A stretch of 64,000 nt of DNA from Undaria pinnatifida (taxonomy: Eukaryota > Sar > Phaeophyceae > Laminariales > Alariaceae): NCBI GenBank assembly GCA_012845835.1, contig JABAKD010000023.1, forward strand, positions 979,343 through 1,043,342. Direction: 5' to 3'. Positions 23,595 to 32,815 of this stretch are shown here, one piece after another (position 1 is the stretch's first letter; the number at the start of each line of letters is the position of its first letter). The notes below the pieces were generated by a model. That model worked only from the letters and a program-made list of their open reading frames with translations. It did not search any database and had not been told where the DNA came from. A program made the translations under genes and the position numbers.

Positions 23595-25170
23595 GGAGGG
23601 GGGCGGGGGGGGGGGGGGGGGGGGGGAAGGGGCAATTTGTGCATGTAAGCTATAAATCCTTTCGAGGGGATAAATCTGACGGTTTTGGCACCAGTATATT
23701 ATTGGGGGGGGGGGGGGGGGGGCAGCTCGATATGTGCCTGGAAACTATACATTATTTCGAGGGGATAAATGTGACATTTTTGGAAATAATACATCAGTTT
23801 ATCGTGTATATCCTAGGGTAAGTCGTACAATCAGTGAGTAAAGAGAGGGTGGAGTGTTCGAGGGGGTGGGGTTGGGATGGGTTGGGGGGGGAGGGTGGGG
23901 GGTTGGGGCGGGGGTGGGGGATGGGGGGGGGTGGGGGGGGGGAAGGGCTTTAGGTGAGGGGTTTGTTATACGTGTGGTGCTAGGTCTAGGCGAAGGTGCG
24001 GGTGATGGGGAAGAAGGGGGCGTTCGAGGCGGGGGAGGGGGGGGGAAACAGCTGCATGGATGGCTCTCGAAAGATAATGAGGTGATATCCTGTGCGTGAA
24101 GTGTTTATTAATGTGGCGGATTTCGATATTTGGTGGGGCGTTTGAGTAAGGGAGACCAAGAGGGGGGGGGGGGGGGGTGATTTTTTAGGAGGTTTAGGTC
24201 ACAAATAATATTCAAATACACTTCGGCTGTGAGATCAAAGATATGTATCAGCTTGTCATACGCGTGGTGCTAGGTCTAGGCGATCGTGCAGGTGGTCGGG
24301 AAAGAGGGGGCGTTGGAGGGGGGGGGGGGGGGGGGGGAACACAGCGGCATGGATGGCTCTCGAAAGATGATGAGGTGATATCCTGTGCGTGAAGTGTTTA
24401 TTAATGTGGCGGATTTTGATATTTGGTGGGGCGTTTGAGTAAGGGAGAGCAAGAGGGGGGGGGGGATTTTTAGGAGGTTTAGGTCACAAATATTATTCAA
24501 ATACACTTCGGCTGTGAGATCAAAGATATGTATCAGCTTGTCATACGCGTTGTGCTAGGTCTAGGCGATCGTGCAGGTGGTCGGGAAAGAAGGGGCGTTG
24601 GAGGGGGGGGGGGGGGGGGGAGGAACACAGCGGCATGGATGGCTCTCGAAAGATGATGAGGTGATATCCTGTGCGTGAAGTGTTTATTAATGTGGCGGAT
24701 TTTGATATTTGGTGGGGCGTTTGAGTAAGGGAGAGCAAGAGGGGGGGGGGGGAATTTTTAGGAGGTTTAGGTCACAAATAATATTCAAATACACTTCGGC
24801 TGTGAGATCAAAGATATGTAGCAGCTTGTTATGCGCGTGGTGCTAGGTCTAGGCGATCGTGTAGGTTGTCGGAAAAGAGAGGGCGTTGGAGGGGGGAGGG
24901 GGGGGGGGGGGGGGGGGGGGGAATAATTGAAACTTTCGTCATGGATGGTCAGAAAGATAATGACGTGGTATCAACTGCGTACAGGTGGTTTATTACTCAG
25001 GCCGATTTTGATTGTGAGTGGGGCGTTTGGACAGACTAGGCGGAAGGGGGGGGGGGGTATCGGGGGACGGAGGGGCGGGGGGGGGAAAGGGTTGGGGTTT
25101 GTTATGAAAAAGAGGTCAGTGGAGGGGGAGGGGAGGGGGGAGGGGGGGGGGGGGGGGGGGGGGCGGGGGA
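23595..25170 (-). repeat. Poly-G tract block of C6
   Basis: More than a dozen G runs of 8 or more, including about 23606-23626, 23704-23722, 24608-24620 and 25144-25163. The direction is the mirror of the C runs in C1 and C4. Strong G-quadruplex potential lies on the plus strand. Confidence 0.85.
23960..25015 (-). repeat. Tandem array, about 288-bp units (four copies)
   Basis: The spacer GGTGCTAGGTCTAGGCG starts at about 23976, 24266, 24551 (one base changed) and 24839, giving steps of 290, 285 and 288 bp. Each unit holds a G run, GGATGGCTCTCGAAAGATGA (replaced by a related sequence in the last), GGTGGGGCGTTTGAGTAAGG and a fragment resembling the R core (ACTTCGGCTGTGAGATCAAA). The third and fourth units are very similar to the second. 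Confidence 0.85.
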
Positions 25171-25250
25171 CGGGACATTTCAATATGTGCGCGGAAACTA
25201 TAAATTCTCGAAGGGGACAAACCTGACGATTGAAGCAATAAGACATCCCT

Positions 25251-25433
25251 TTATATCATCTGGCTTGTAATGTTTGCTATTCTAGAAGGTTTGATGTTAG
25301 ATGCAGCATGCAACCCAGTGTTTAAGTGTAGTAAATAGCGTGTTAAATCTTCACAGTTTGTTGTTGCATGATACAGCGATCGAAAGCTAGAATATTTTAT
25401 AGAATATTTGTAGGTACCATTATTTTCTGACAT
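25251..25433 (-). CDS. Conserved small ORF of composite repeat, C6 copy
   Basis: A 60-residue ATG frame homologous to the N-terminal part of the 16253 ORF: MSENNG, then YKY, SSFRS, LTRYLL, GLHAAS, KPSRI and NITSQMI before a TAA. In C1 the equivalent codon is CAG-like and reading continues. Function unknown. Confidence 0.3.
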   Translation of the reverse strand: MSENNGTYKYSIKYSSFRSLYHATTNCEDLTRYLLHLNTGLHAASNIKPSRIANITSQMI

Positions 25434-27219
25434 CGCTAATTTTAAGAAAGAGATACGTATTTTCAAATGCAACAGGCGAGGTGATGTGGTCATGCACTGT
25501 GTTTGTCACCATCATCATACAGTCACCATTATTATCGACATCGCTAATTATACGCACGAGATACGTATTGCCAAATACAGCATGCGAGGTGATGTATGTG
25601 GCCATGTGCTGCCTCCGTCATTGAGCATTAGTGGGAGGGATGCGAATCGACGCTTGGTATACATGTGCTCAATTACGTTACCTCATTAGTCATACTTGGT
25701 ATACACGCGCTCAATCACGTTACCTCGTTAGTAATACTTCGCTTGGCATAGGTGGGGAGGCGATCATGCACACGGTATGTACGAAACACCCTCCGTAATG
25801 GGTTGGTAAGGTTGTTTACCGCAATTTTAACACATCTGCTTGTTCTTCCTATTCCAAATTATTTTTGTCTCAAATAAATGTACGATTTCACGCCTATGAT
25901 TTTACCTTGTCGATGTGGGGCTCTGCGGTCGTCAATTTTAGGTCAGAGATACGTCCTACAAATACATCAGGCGAGGTGGGTATGTGATGTCATATAATGC
26001 GATGTCATCACTATTGATCGCGAGGGTGATTTTACTTCGTGAGGTAAATGGTACTGTGTTTCGTAGAGGTCGTCTCAGGAGGGTATGCGATGGGTCGGCA
26101 GTGTATCACGTCTGTTTGTGCTTCCTTTTCAACTTATTATTGTCTTAAATGTGCGATTTCACGTCCATGATTTTTACCGTGCCGCTGTGGGGCTCTGAGG
26201 TCGCCAATTCTAAGACAGAGATACATCTTACAAATACAGCAGTTGAGGTGGGCATGCAATCGTCATATATATGCGATGTCACTACCATTGAAGGCGAGGG
26301 TGACTTCACTTCGTCAGGCATATGCTACTGCGTTTCGTAAAGGTTGTCTCACGTGGACATGCGATGTCACCACTATTGAACGCGAGGGTGACTTTACTTC
26401 GTTAGGCACATTCCACTGCGTTTGGAATAGTAGGGGTTGTCAGGCAATCATGTTAGCGGATGGAGGCACGAAATACCCTGCGTAATAGGTTGGTCGTGCG
26501 GTTTCACCGCAGTGTTAACATCCCTGTCTGTACTTACTTTCCACATTATTATAGACTATATATAGTGTACACTTATACGTCCTGTTTTTTCCCCACTGTC
26601 GTCGAAGATGTTGTAGTCCTGTAGATGTCGCGTCCATGTCTGGTGCTCTTGTTAGTGGTGTTCATGAAAACATGCCCTAACATGTAGTAGATGATCGCTC
26701 AGTGGTGTTCCTTTCCTTTACATCAAGCCAGGTAGTATATGCCAACGCAACCGCTTGCTTGAATAATGGCAAAGAAATTCCTCACACACCTGACACAGAG
26801 AAGACGCGGCCCGAAGATTGTTCAGTATACCGACGGTCAGGAACAGGTTATCGAGCAGCGCACTTGATTTTTACTACCGCTTCTCACTCCACCTAAGACA
26901 CTACGGGCATGCGTTGGACCCAGTTCGCTGATGCCCAAAACCAATTTCAAAGGAGGTGATGTGGTGGGCGAATGCTATAATGATTTGCGCTGCTTCGATT
27001 ACCCTGCCTCTCGTTCTGTTTGTTCTTGCGTTCTTGATGAACCTGATATTTGGCAACGAGCAGTTGTAACGCATTTTTAGGTTTGTGTGAAGACTTTATG
27101 TGGACTATGTGATGTTTCAGACTCGTAGGGACCTAAATTTGGAACCCATGGTATATGGGTTCCACCTTTTGACTGGTGTTCGTATGCGGACGTATATATG
27201 GTTCTAGTGTGTCGTATGT

Positions 27220-27600
27220 CCGCGTGGTTTTCGTTTCACGTATGTTTTGGTTGATATTCTAGACTCGGTTATCGTATTGTTTCAAAGTGGTGCTTTCCGC
27301 GTTTGTGATGTTACACGTATATGTTTTGGTTTATGTTCTAGACTTTGTTATCGTGTTGTTTCGGAGCGGTATTTTCGAATACATGTTATTTTGTAACCAC
27401 GTAGGTTTTGCTACACGTGTACGTTTTGGTTGATGTTCTAGGTTTCGTTATCGTATTGTATCAGGGTGTTGTTTTCGAATACATATTATTTTGTCTTGTT
27501 TGTTTTGCAACCACGTGGTTTTTTCTACACGTACTTTTTGTTCTAGAGCTCATTATCGTATTGTATCAGAATCGTGTTTTCGAACATAGATTCGGGGGGC
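27220..27600 (+). repeat. Degenerate tandem repeat, about 80-105 bp, four copies
   Basis: TTCTAG followed by a TTATCGTATTGT-like stretch occurs at 27257, 27336, 27436 and 27541. Preceding TACACGTGTACGTTTTGG and following TTTTCGAATACAT blocks recur too. The 99-codon hydrophobic frame at 27408-27707 is a product of this repeat and has no recognisable domain. Confidence 0.7.
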
Positions 27601-27611
27601 CTAAAGCGAAG

Positions 27612-27655
27612 TTGCGAGGGACGTTTGGGAATTTCAACGTTCCCCCTCGCAGCTT
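27612..27655. other. Imperfect hairpin
   Basis: GCGAGGGACGTT and AACGTTCCCCCTCGC can pair around a 9-base loop, with a small bulge. Confidence 0.5.
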
Positions 27656-27733
27656 TTGTCAAGTATGGTTAAATGCATATTTATCCCTGAAGATAGACAT
27701 GCAGTAACCAGCCTTGACAACTATGGGTTGTAG

Positions 27734-27760
27734 CGGTATCATAATGCACTTATGATACCG
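27734..27760. other. Perfect 11-bp inverted repeat (hairpin)
   Basis: CGGTATCATAA, a 5-base loop TGCAC, then TTATGATACCG. The stem is perfect. It lies just beyond the outer end of C6 and before the A/G-run block. Role unknown. Confidence 0.8.
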
Positions 27761-27848
27761 TTACTCTTCATATTTCGGCTATGTGTGTATTATTGATTTC
27801 GCTACGCAGTGTGGGTTGAATCGAAATACGGTGTGAGGTAAGGTTTAA

Positions 27849-27852
27849 GAAA

Positions 27853-27884
<32 letters not shown>

Positions 27885-27970
27885 CGGGGGGGGGGAAGGG
27901 GGGGGGGGGGGGGGGGGGGAAGGGAGGGGGGGGGGAAAGGGACGGGGGGGGGGGGGAGGGGGAGATTTCA
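27849..27970. repeat. A run followed by G runs
   Basis: About 28 A followed by G-rich sequence (several runs of 7-18 G). An A tail next to low-complexity G sequence could mark the end of a retroposed copy, but no body is recognisable. Confidence 0.7.
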
Positions 27971-28064
27971 CAGGAAAGCGTTGGTACGTGTAGGTAGTCT
28001 GCTTATTGAATACCCCGCCATGTGGGTGGGTGACATGTGATGAGTTGTGGGAGGTTTGGCGATG

Positions 28065-28140
28065 TTTCGGCGACTCCACTTGCAACTACAGTGTAGCTAT
28101 CCGGGTCAACAGGGTGATGTTAGTCAGTCTGTGGACGGAA
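28065..28140 (-). repeat. R element copy 8 (distal part only)
   Basis: Holds only the block CGACTCCACTTGCAACTACA through GGGTCAACAGGGTGATGTTA and the following CTGTGGACGGAAACTATGAA. The core and 3' end are absent, unlike the other copies. Confidence 0.6.
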
Positions 28141-28199
28141 ACTATGAAATTCGTGGAAGTTAATGCATCAGTTTATCAAATAAAGTCTGTAAGTCCATT

Positions 28200-29060
28200 A
28201 TCTGGTGAGGGAAGGGTGGGGGGGGGGGAGGGCGGGGGCCGGGGGAAGGGGGTGAATTGCAGCAGCGGGATCTCCAGCACGTGGAAGTGTTCAATCCTCT
28301 GGCGGATTTCGATGTGGGTCGTTCGAGGGAAAGTGCGAGATGCATTCAGGCGTGATGCAGCGGGGGAGGGTAAGCCTGTAAGTTGAGAAGGGGGGGGGGG
28401 GGGGGGGGGCATACTTTTCTTGAGTGTATTTCTATTTAACCGTAAGTTGATGAGGGTTAGGGAGGGGGGGCGGGGGGGGGGGTTAATTAAATTAGCGTGG
28501 GGTTCAACAAGTTCGCAGTGTAATGACATACTTTTCTTGTTTCATAGTTTCTGTTTCATCGTTAGTGGGGGTTGGGGTGTGTGTGTGGGGGGGGGGGGGG
28601 GAGAAGGGAGGCGGGGGCGGGTTGCGGGTTCCAACAGTTGATCTCGAGGGTATACAAGATCGCAGTGTAACATACTTTTCATATGTGTAAACCTGTGGCA
28701 AATCATGTTATAATCGTTCAGGCAGCAAGGGGGGGGGGGGGGGGGCTTCCAATTTCATGTATAATTATGTTTAATCGGCTAGACATGGAGGGAAGAAGGA
28801 GCGCGAGGGGGGGGGGGGGGGGGGGGTCCGGTGCGTTGTCTCTGGTATATCTACCGGGGGGGGGGGGGGGGTTGGGGGGAGGTTGTGGCGGAGGTATACA
28901 CGGCCACGGTGTTATACTATACTTCTTATGTGTATGGAGGCATGTGGTACTTTTCTATTTCATCGGTGATAGGGGCAAAACCACAAAGAAAACGAGGGGT
29001 ATATAAGAAGAAAAAAGCGGGTGGCGGGGGAGGGGGGGGGGGGGGGGGGGGCGTCTCACA
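28200..29060. repeat. G-run block with repeated spacers
   Basis: Six or more G runs (up to about 20 G) separated by spacers that share AGTGTAA or GAGTGT, CATACTTTTC and TTTCATCGTTAG-like segments, with ACATACTTTTC at about 28400, 28527 and 28670 and a variant near 28948. This looks like a degenerate tandem repeat of about 130-150 bp. Confidence 0.65.
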
Positions 29061-29311
29061 ATTTCAAGACTTTGTCAGCTTTTGTAGAATTTCAATTTGT
29101 ATAATATATAAAACCACTCTTCATACGTCGCGATAGTGTCCGTAAGGGACTCGAACAAATTTCAAGGGGGGCATAATAAAGCATACCCGGGTGGGTCGAA
29201 ATCTCCTGAGAGCCGACGTGTTCAGACAAGCCTACTCGCGTAAGTTGCCGTCAACCACGCAAATTTCTCGGGTCACTCAGGCTACCACGTGGGGCCGTCT
29301 CTGAGCGCTTG
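29061..29311. other. Spacer, no gene seen
   Basis: No match to the composite repeat and no convincing frame. A tRNA-like GGGACTCGAAC at about 29147 was examined and rejected. Confidence 0.45.
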
Positions 29312-29425
29312 ATATATTATAAAAATTAAAATACACTCCAGCTGTGAGATCGAAGATTTCGTCGAAACTCATCTTTGCAAGCTGTGTGTGATACTCCGAT
29401 CGCGCGCATTACGGGTTGTATATTA
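29312..29425 (-). repeat. R element copy 9 (minus, truncated)
   Basis: The core and 3' end (TATTATAAAAATTAAAATACAC) match the copy at 23303 almost exactly. It is cut after CGCGCATTACGGGTTGT, where an AT-rich stretch begins. Confidence 0.8.
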
Positions 29426-29445
29426 ATATACATATATATGAATAT

Positions 29446-30320
29446 ATATATTTCCCTCCCGGTTTGTTCAAACGCCCCAGCTACAATCCAAATCGGCCAC
29501 AGTAGTAAACACTCATTCGCGATTGATACGACGTCTTTATCTTTCTTGTCATTCATGACCTAGCTTTAGGTCGAACCCCCCCCCCGCGTCCAACGCGTCC
29601 TTCTTCCCCACCACCCGCACGATCGCCTAGACTTAGCATCACGGGTACAGCAACCCCCTACATCTATGATTATTACGCACGATCGAAGTATCACACACAA
29701 TCTTGCAAGTAAGAGTTTCGAGCAAATGTGGGATCACACAGCTGGAGTGTACCAGGTATTATTATTTTTTTTCATGTGACACAACCCTCATGAAAACCTT
29801 TCCCCCCCCAACAGTTTTTTTTTTTTTTTTTCCCGCACTCTATTGCTAAAACACCCCACCTAATATCGAAATCCGCCACATTAATAAACACTTCCACACA
29901 CTTGATATCACCACATTATCGTTCTAGAGTTATCCATGCCGCTGCTGCAATCCCCTCACAAACCCCGACCCCTAACGCTCCCTCCTCCCCCACCACTGCG
30001 CCATCGCCTAGACCTAACACCACGCGACAGCAAACCCCTACTACAATGGGACTAAAAGCTCTCCCCCCCCTGCCCCCCCCCCCCGCCCGCACCCCTACCA
30101 CCCCTCTCCTTCCGCCAACCCCCTCCTTTCGCCACCCCCCACCTCCCAACCCCCCCACCTCTCCACACCCCAGCCCACCCCCAACCCCTCGAACACTCCG
30201 CCCTCTACTCACTGGTTGTACGACTGACAGGATATACATGATACAATGGTGCATTATTTTGAAAAGCGTCACGTATTTCCCTGATAAAAAAAGTGTAGTT
30301 TCCGCGCACACATTGAGACT
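29446..30320 (+). repeat. Composite repeat fragment C7 (plus, poly-C)
   Basis: Carries the C-run module spacers in diverged form (TTTGTTCAAACGCCCC, ATATCGAAATCCGCCACATT, GACAGGATATACATGATA). It includes a degenerate R core at about 29665-29755 and ends near GTTTCCGCGCACACATTGAG. The 185-codon plus frame and 173-codon minus frame here are low-complexity products of the C runs. Confidence 0.65.
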
Positions 30321-30456
30321 CTGTGAAATTAAAGGTGGGGGACATAGAGTGCCCCCTGCAGGTCTGCCAATTGAGCAGGTCCTCGGAGAGTACTCACTTT
30401 CGTTCCTTCGTAGAGATGTAGCTTTATTCGTTTCCACCAGAGCCCGGGATAGCTTC

Positions 30457-30590
30457 TGAGATCGGAGGCGCGTGCCTCCGATCTAATTCCTAACTTCCTC
30501 GAATATAAACCGCCAACCTTATCATACGAAACCCATCCAAATGATCTCAAATTCGGATACCTACAGGCCTTTCGCGGCCGTATCTTAACA
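30457..30590 (+). repeat. Terminal direct repeat, left copy
   Basis: It starts with a 26-bp palindrome (30459-30484; 11-bp arms AGATCGGAGGC, loop GCGT). Downstream it has an open frame containing KPPTLSYETHPNDLKFGYLQ and continuing with AFRGRILT. Confidence 0.8.
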
Positions 30591-30664
30591 CTAGCCCACC
30601 CTGATGAGTCGCATATGCAGAAATATGGGAGATTCGGGGAAACTCCGGTTCTACGAACTAGACC

Positions 30665-31027
30665 ATGAGTCGAAGATGCGGCTCCTCAAACCCCACTGCC
30701 ACATCTCTAACCGTCTGGCTATGGAGCCAGGAACACGCGAAGAAAAGCAGTAGAAAGAAAAGCAGACCCTACAGCAAGGCAATAGTCACCCATCAAAAAC
30801 CTGCCGTATGCCGCCGGTGTGGCGGGGGGGGCAGAAAAGGCTCTGGAACCTGCCGCATGCCGCCGGTGTGGCGGGGGGGGCAGGAAAAGCTCTACGGTGA
30901 ACCAACCACAGAAACGGTACTATGGCGAGGCGAGCCCTCGTCGATATGGAGGGGAATACAGGCGCTAAGACAAGGGAGAAGTCATGCGAAAAACCTCCCG
31001 CGGGCCATTGGCAAGGCAAGGGGTTAG
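30665..31027 (+). CDS. Basic 120-residue ORF inside the TRIM-like unit
   Basis: An ATG frame rich in R, K, S and G, with a CRRC motif near residue 50 and a GGGG stretch. Part of it (from about residue 45 to 77) is a 49-bp tandem duplication read in two different frames, so that portion is unlikely to be under protein selection. No domain is recognised. It may be a chance frame or a remnant of a Gag-like basic protein; the latter is only a guess from composition and position. Confidence 0.2.
   Translation: MSRRCGSSNPTATSLTVWLWSQEHAKKSSRKKSRPYSKAIVTHQKPAVCRRCGGGGRKGSGTCRMPPVWRGGQEKLYGEPTTETVLWRGEPSSIWRGIQALRQGRSHAKNLPRAIGKARG
30800..30897 (+). repeat. 49-bp tandem duplication
   Basis: CCTGCCGTATGCCGCCGGTG followed by GTGGCG-type G run and GCAGAAAAG, repeated from 30849 with few changes. 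Because 49 is not a multiple of three, the duplication shifts any reading frame through it. Confidence 0.85.
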
Positions 31028-31341
31028 ACGAGGAAACGACGAATACCCGGGATGGAAGGTGTCAACACCTACAGCCCCGCTAGGGGAGGAAGTGTTTAGA
31101 CGAAAAAAAAACAAAGCAGAACAAATGCAACACACAAAACATAAAAGAAGGAACACTAAAAGAAGGCACACAGACCCGTACACTCGTCGCCCCCCGGCTC
31201 TGGGCTGAGGAGGGCGTCGGCAGGGCGAAATTGAACAATGACAAAAAAGCGACAGCCCTGCGCCTCAGATAGCGGCGTTTTACCCGAACCCTAACCCGGC
31301 ACTGAGCAGGGGGTTCGGCAGGACAGAAAAGAAAGAAAAAA

Positions 31342-31674
31342 ATGGAAAGAACCGCCCCAAAACTCGATGAAGAACCTCAGGACACTACCAACGACCCAAA
31401 GACAAAGACGCAAAACTCATACCTCAAAAAAATGAAGAACTATCGTGAAGCGGTGGTGGCTTGGAAGTCAACTGGCAACGGCCGCGCCTCGAGATTCGTC
31501 TACGTTACGTTGGATTCCCCGAGATCGGAGGCGCGTGCCTCCGATCTAATTCCTAACTTCCCCGAATATAAACCGCCCACCTTATCATACGAAACCCATC
31601 CAAATGATATCAAATTCGGATACCTACAGGCCTTTCGAGGCCGTATCTTAACAACTCCCCCCCCCGCCTCATAA
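31342..31674 (+). CDS. 110-residue ORF running into right terminal repeat
   Basis: An ATG frame. Residues 1-55 are hydrophilic (E, K, D, T rich). The rest reads through the right terminal repeat in the frame that is also open in the left copy, containing ASDLIPNFPEYKPPT. Between the two repeat copies the clear differences in this frame are two synonymous and two conservative (L/P and L/I). Function unknown. Confidence 0.25.
   Translation: MERTAPKLDEEPQDTTNDPKTKTQNSYLKKMKNYREAVVAWKSTGNGRASRFVYVTLDSPRSEARASDLIPNFPEYKPPTLSYETHPNDIKFGYLQAFRGRILTTPPPAS
31520..31653 (+). repeat. Terminal direct repeat, right copy
   Basis: Nearly identical to 30457-30590, including the palindrome (31522-31547). 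Confidence 0.8.
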
Positions 31675-31679
31675 TGGAG

Positions 31680-31969
31680 TTGTGCGTTTTTTCTTTCCGG
31701 AACCGTCAGGTTTATCCGCTTGGAGAATAAATATTTTCCACGTAAAAGTTAGGCTGACCGGCCTTCCCCCCCCCCCCCCCCCCCGTCCCCACCTCTCAAT
31801 CTCCCGCCCCCCTTTTGATTAAAACAAGCCGCCCCCGTCCTTAAGAACTCCGCCTTCCCCTCACCGGGTATTCGACCTACAGGATTCACTTGATAAACAG
31901 ATGCATTCCCTTCCACAGCTGTCAGATTTTGTCCCCCTCAGAAACGGGTTTTATAGTTTCCGCGCACAG
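31680..31969 (+). repeat. Composite repeat fragment C8 (plus, poly-C)
   Basis: Diverged 3' C-run module (CGTCAGGTTTATCCGCTTGG, a C run at about 31767-31784, TTTTGATTAAAACAAGCC, CAGGATTCACTTGATAAACA) leading into R copy 11. Confidence 0.7.
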
Positions 31970-32138
31970 ACTGCCTAACATCACCCTGTTGACCCTGATA
32001 GCTACACTGTAGTTGCAAGGGGAGTCGCCGACCTATATCATCAATGAGGACACACAACTCGTAATGTGCGCGATCGGAGTATCACACACAGCTTGCAAAT
32101 CTTTAAGATGAGTCTCGACATAATATTCGATCTCACAT
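31970..32138 (+). repeat. R element copy 11, interrupted
   Basis: A long copy from CTGCCTAACATCACCCTGTT to TCGATCTCACAT. The 390-bp inverted-repeat element begins here. The rest of R (AAGTGTATTTAAAATATATA) resumes at 32529. Confidence 0.75.
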
Positions 32139-32528
32139 CTGAAAAATGAGAGTTTTTTCAAATATGGGAACGGAGCCTGAAATGAGAACGGGCGGTATTC
32201 TTTAGAAAGCAACCCAATTGTGTACAACTCAAAAAAAAAAAATGTCAGGGTTGTGGGGCTGTACAGCAGCCTTCGAATGAGCTGTCGCTCAGGCTGGAAG
32301 TCCTCATCATCGCCTTGGTAGCCTGCATCTTGAGAAATCAAAATAGAGCCAGCGTATATCGCTTTTTGCGTCCACCCGAAGGCACGAGATGGAGCATGAC
32401 CTTTCTGACGAGCTCCTCTCACAGGGCTGGTCAGGGGGTTTCGCAGGATCATTTCGGTTCTCTGATACACCGCATGGTTCTGTAGAAAACGCTTTGTTCT
32501 AATTTCAGGCTCCGTTCACATTTTTCAG
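32139..32528. mobile_element. 390-bp terminal-inverted-repeat element inserted in an R copy
   Basis: The left end is CTGAAAAATG, then an 18-bp insertion, then GAACGGAGCCTGAAAT. The right end on the opposite strand is CTGAAAAATGTGAACGGAGC followed by CTGAAATTAG. Splitting a known repeat at CTCACA / GTGTATTT gives an independent proof of insertion. The minus frame inside it (ending in the 145-codon frame 32033-32470) has no recognised domain. The superfamily is not determined: no unambiguous target duplication can be read. Confidence 0.75.
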
Positions 32529-32546
32529 AAGTGTATTTAAAATATA

Positions 32547-32560
32547 TACTCCGGAGTATA
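32547..32560. other. 14-bp palindrome ATACTCCGGAGTAT
   Basis: A perfect palindrome in an AT-rich stretch. The 12-bp core ATACTCCGGAGT recurs near 36571 (GATACTCCGGAGTATTAC). Role unknown. Confidence 0.6.
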
Positions 32561-32644
32561 TATTAATTAGTATAATATAATATCCTGTCTTGTGCTGGTG
32601 TTGTTGCTTTACCTATGTAAGGCAAAGATATTGGTGAACACGCT

Positions 32645-32815
32645 ACACCGTAGTTGCACGGGGAGTCGTCGTCGACCTATATCTTTAATGAGGACACACA
32701 ACCTGTAATACCGGCGATCGGAGTATCACACACAGCTAGCGTGAGTATCACACACAGCTTGCGAAGATGAGTTTCGACTGAATCTTCGATCACGCAGCTG
32801 GAGTTATGTTTTTTT
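32645..32815 (+). repeat. R element copy 12
   Basis: Contains CTACACCGTAGTTGCACGGG, the core, and an internal duplication of GAGTATCACACACAGCT. The 3' end is diverged (GCAGCTGGAGTTATGTTTTT). Confidence 0.75.

Larger units (their letters stand above)
23501..27150 (-). repeat. Composite repeat copy C6 (minus, most complete)
   Basis: Read from 27150 downward it has the 5' module (as C2), the middle module with the small ORF (as C1), a G-run module with a 288-bp tandem array, a second G-run module and the R element. With R it is about 3.85 kb and serves as the reference copy. No transposase, reverse transcriptase or integrase motif is visible, so it appears non-autonomous. It faces C5, making an inverted pair. 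Confidence 0.8.
30457..31653 (+). mobile_element. TRIM-like unit with 134-bp direct terminal repeats
   Basis: Direct repeats at 30457-30590 and 31520-31653 differ at about five positions. The first begins TG and both end TTAACA, as LTRs commonly do (TG...CA); the second begins CG. The 930-bp interior carries two modest ATG frames but no polymerase, protease or integrase. Size and structure suit a terminal-repeat retrotransposon in miniature. No target duplication is evident and I see no primer-binding site I could name. The alternative is a segment flanked by a duplicated exon, because the repeats have an open frame. Confidence 0.5.

Noticed and set aside
15418-27150. CRISPR-like reading of the regularly spaced repeats
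   Set aside because: Units are hundreds of bases long, spacers are conserved rather than unique, no cas genes are present and the context is eukaryotic.
29140-29215. tRNA-like GGGACTCGAAC (minus)
   Set aside because: The 3' acceptor half ends CGGACAC but no complementary 5' half lies at a suitable distance.
29902-30459. 185-codon plus and 173-codon minus frames
   Set aside because: Proline-, threonine- or glycine-rich translations of poly-C/poly-G runs in a composite repeat fragment.
30594-30650. Possible hammerhead ribozyme: CTGATGAG after the left terminal repeat, with GAAA words downstream
   Set aside because: No arrangement gives a proper stem II directly followed by GAAA with the required closing pair, and no matching stem I/III or cleavage site is found.
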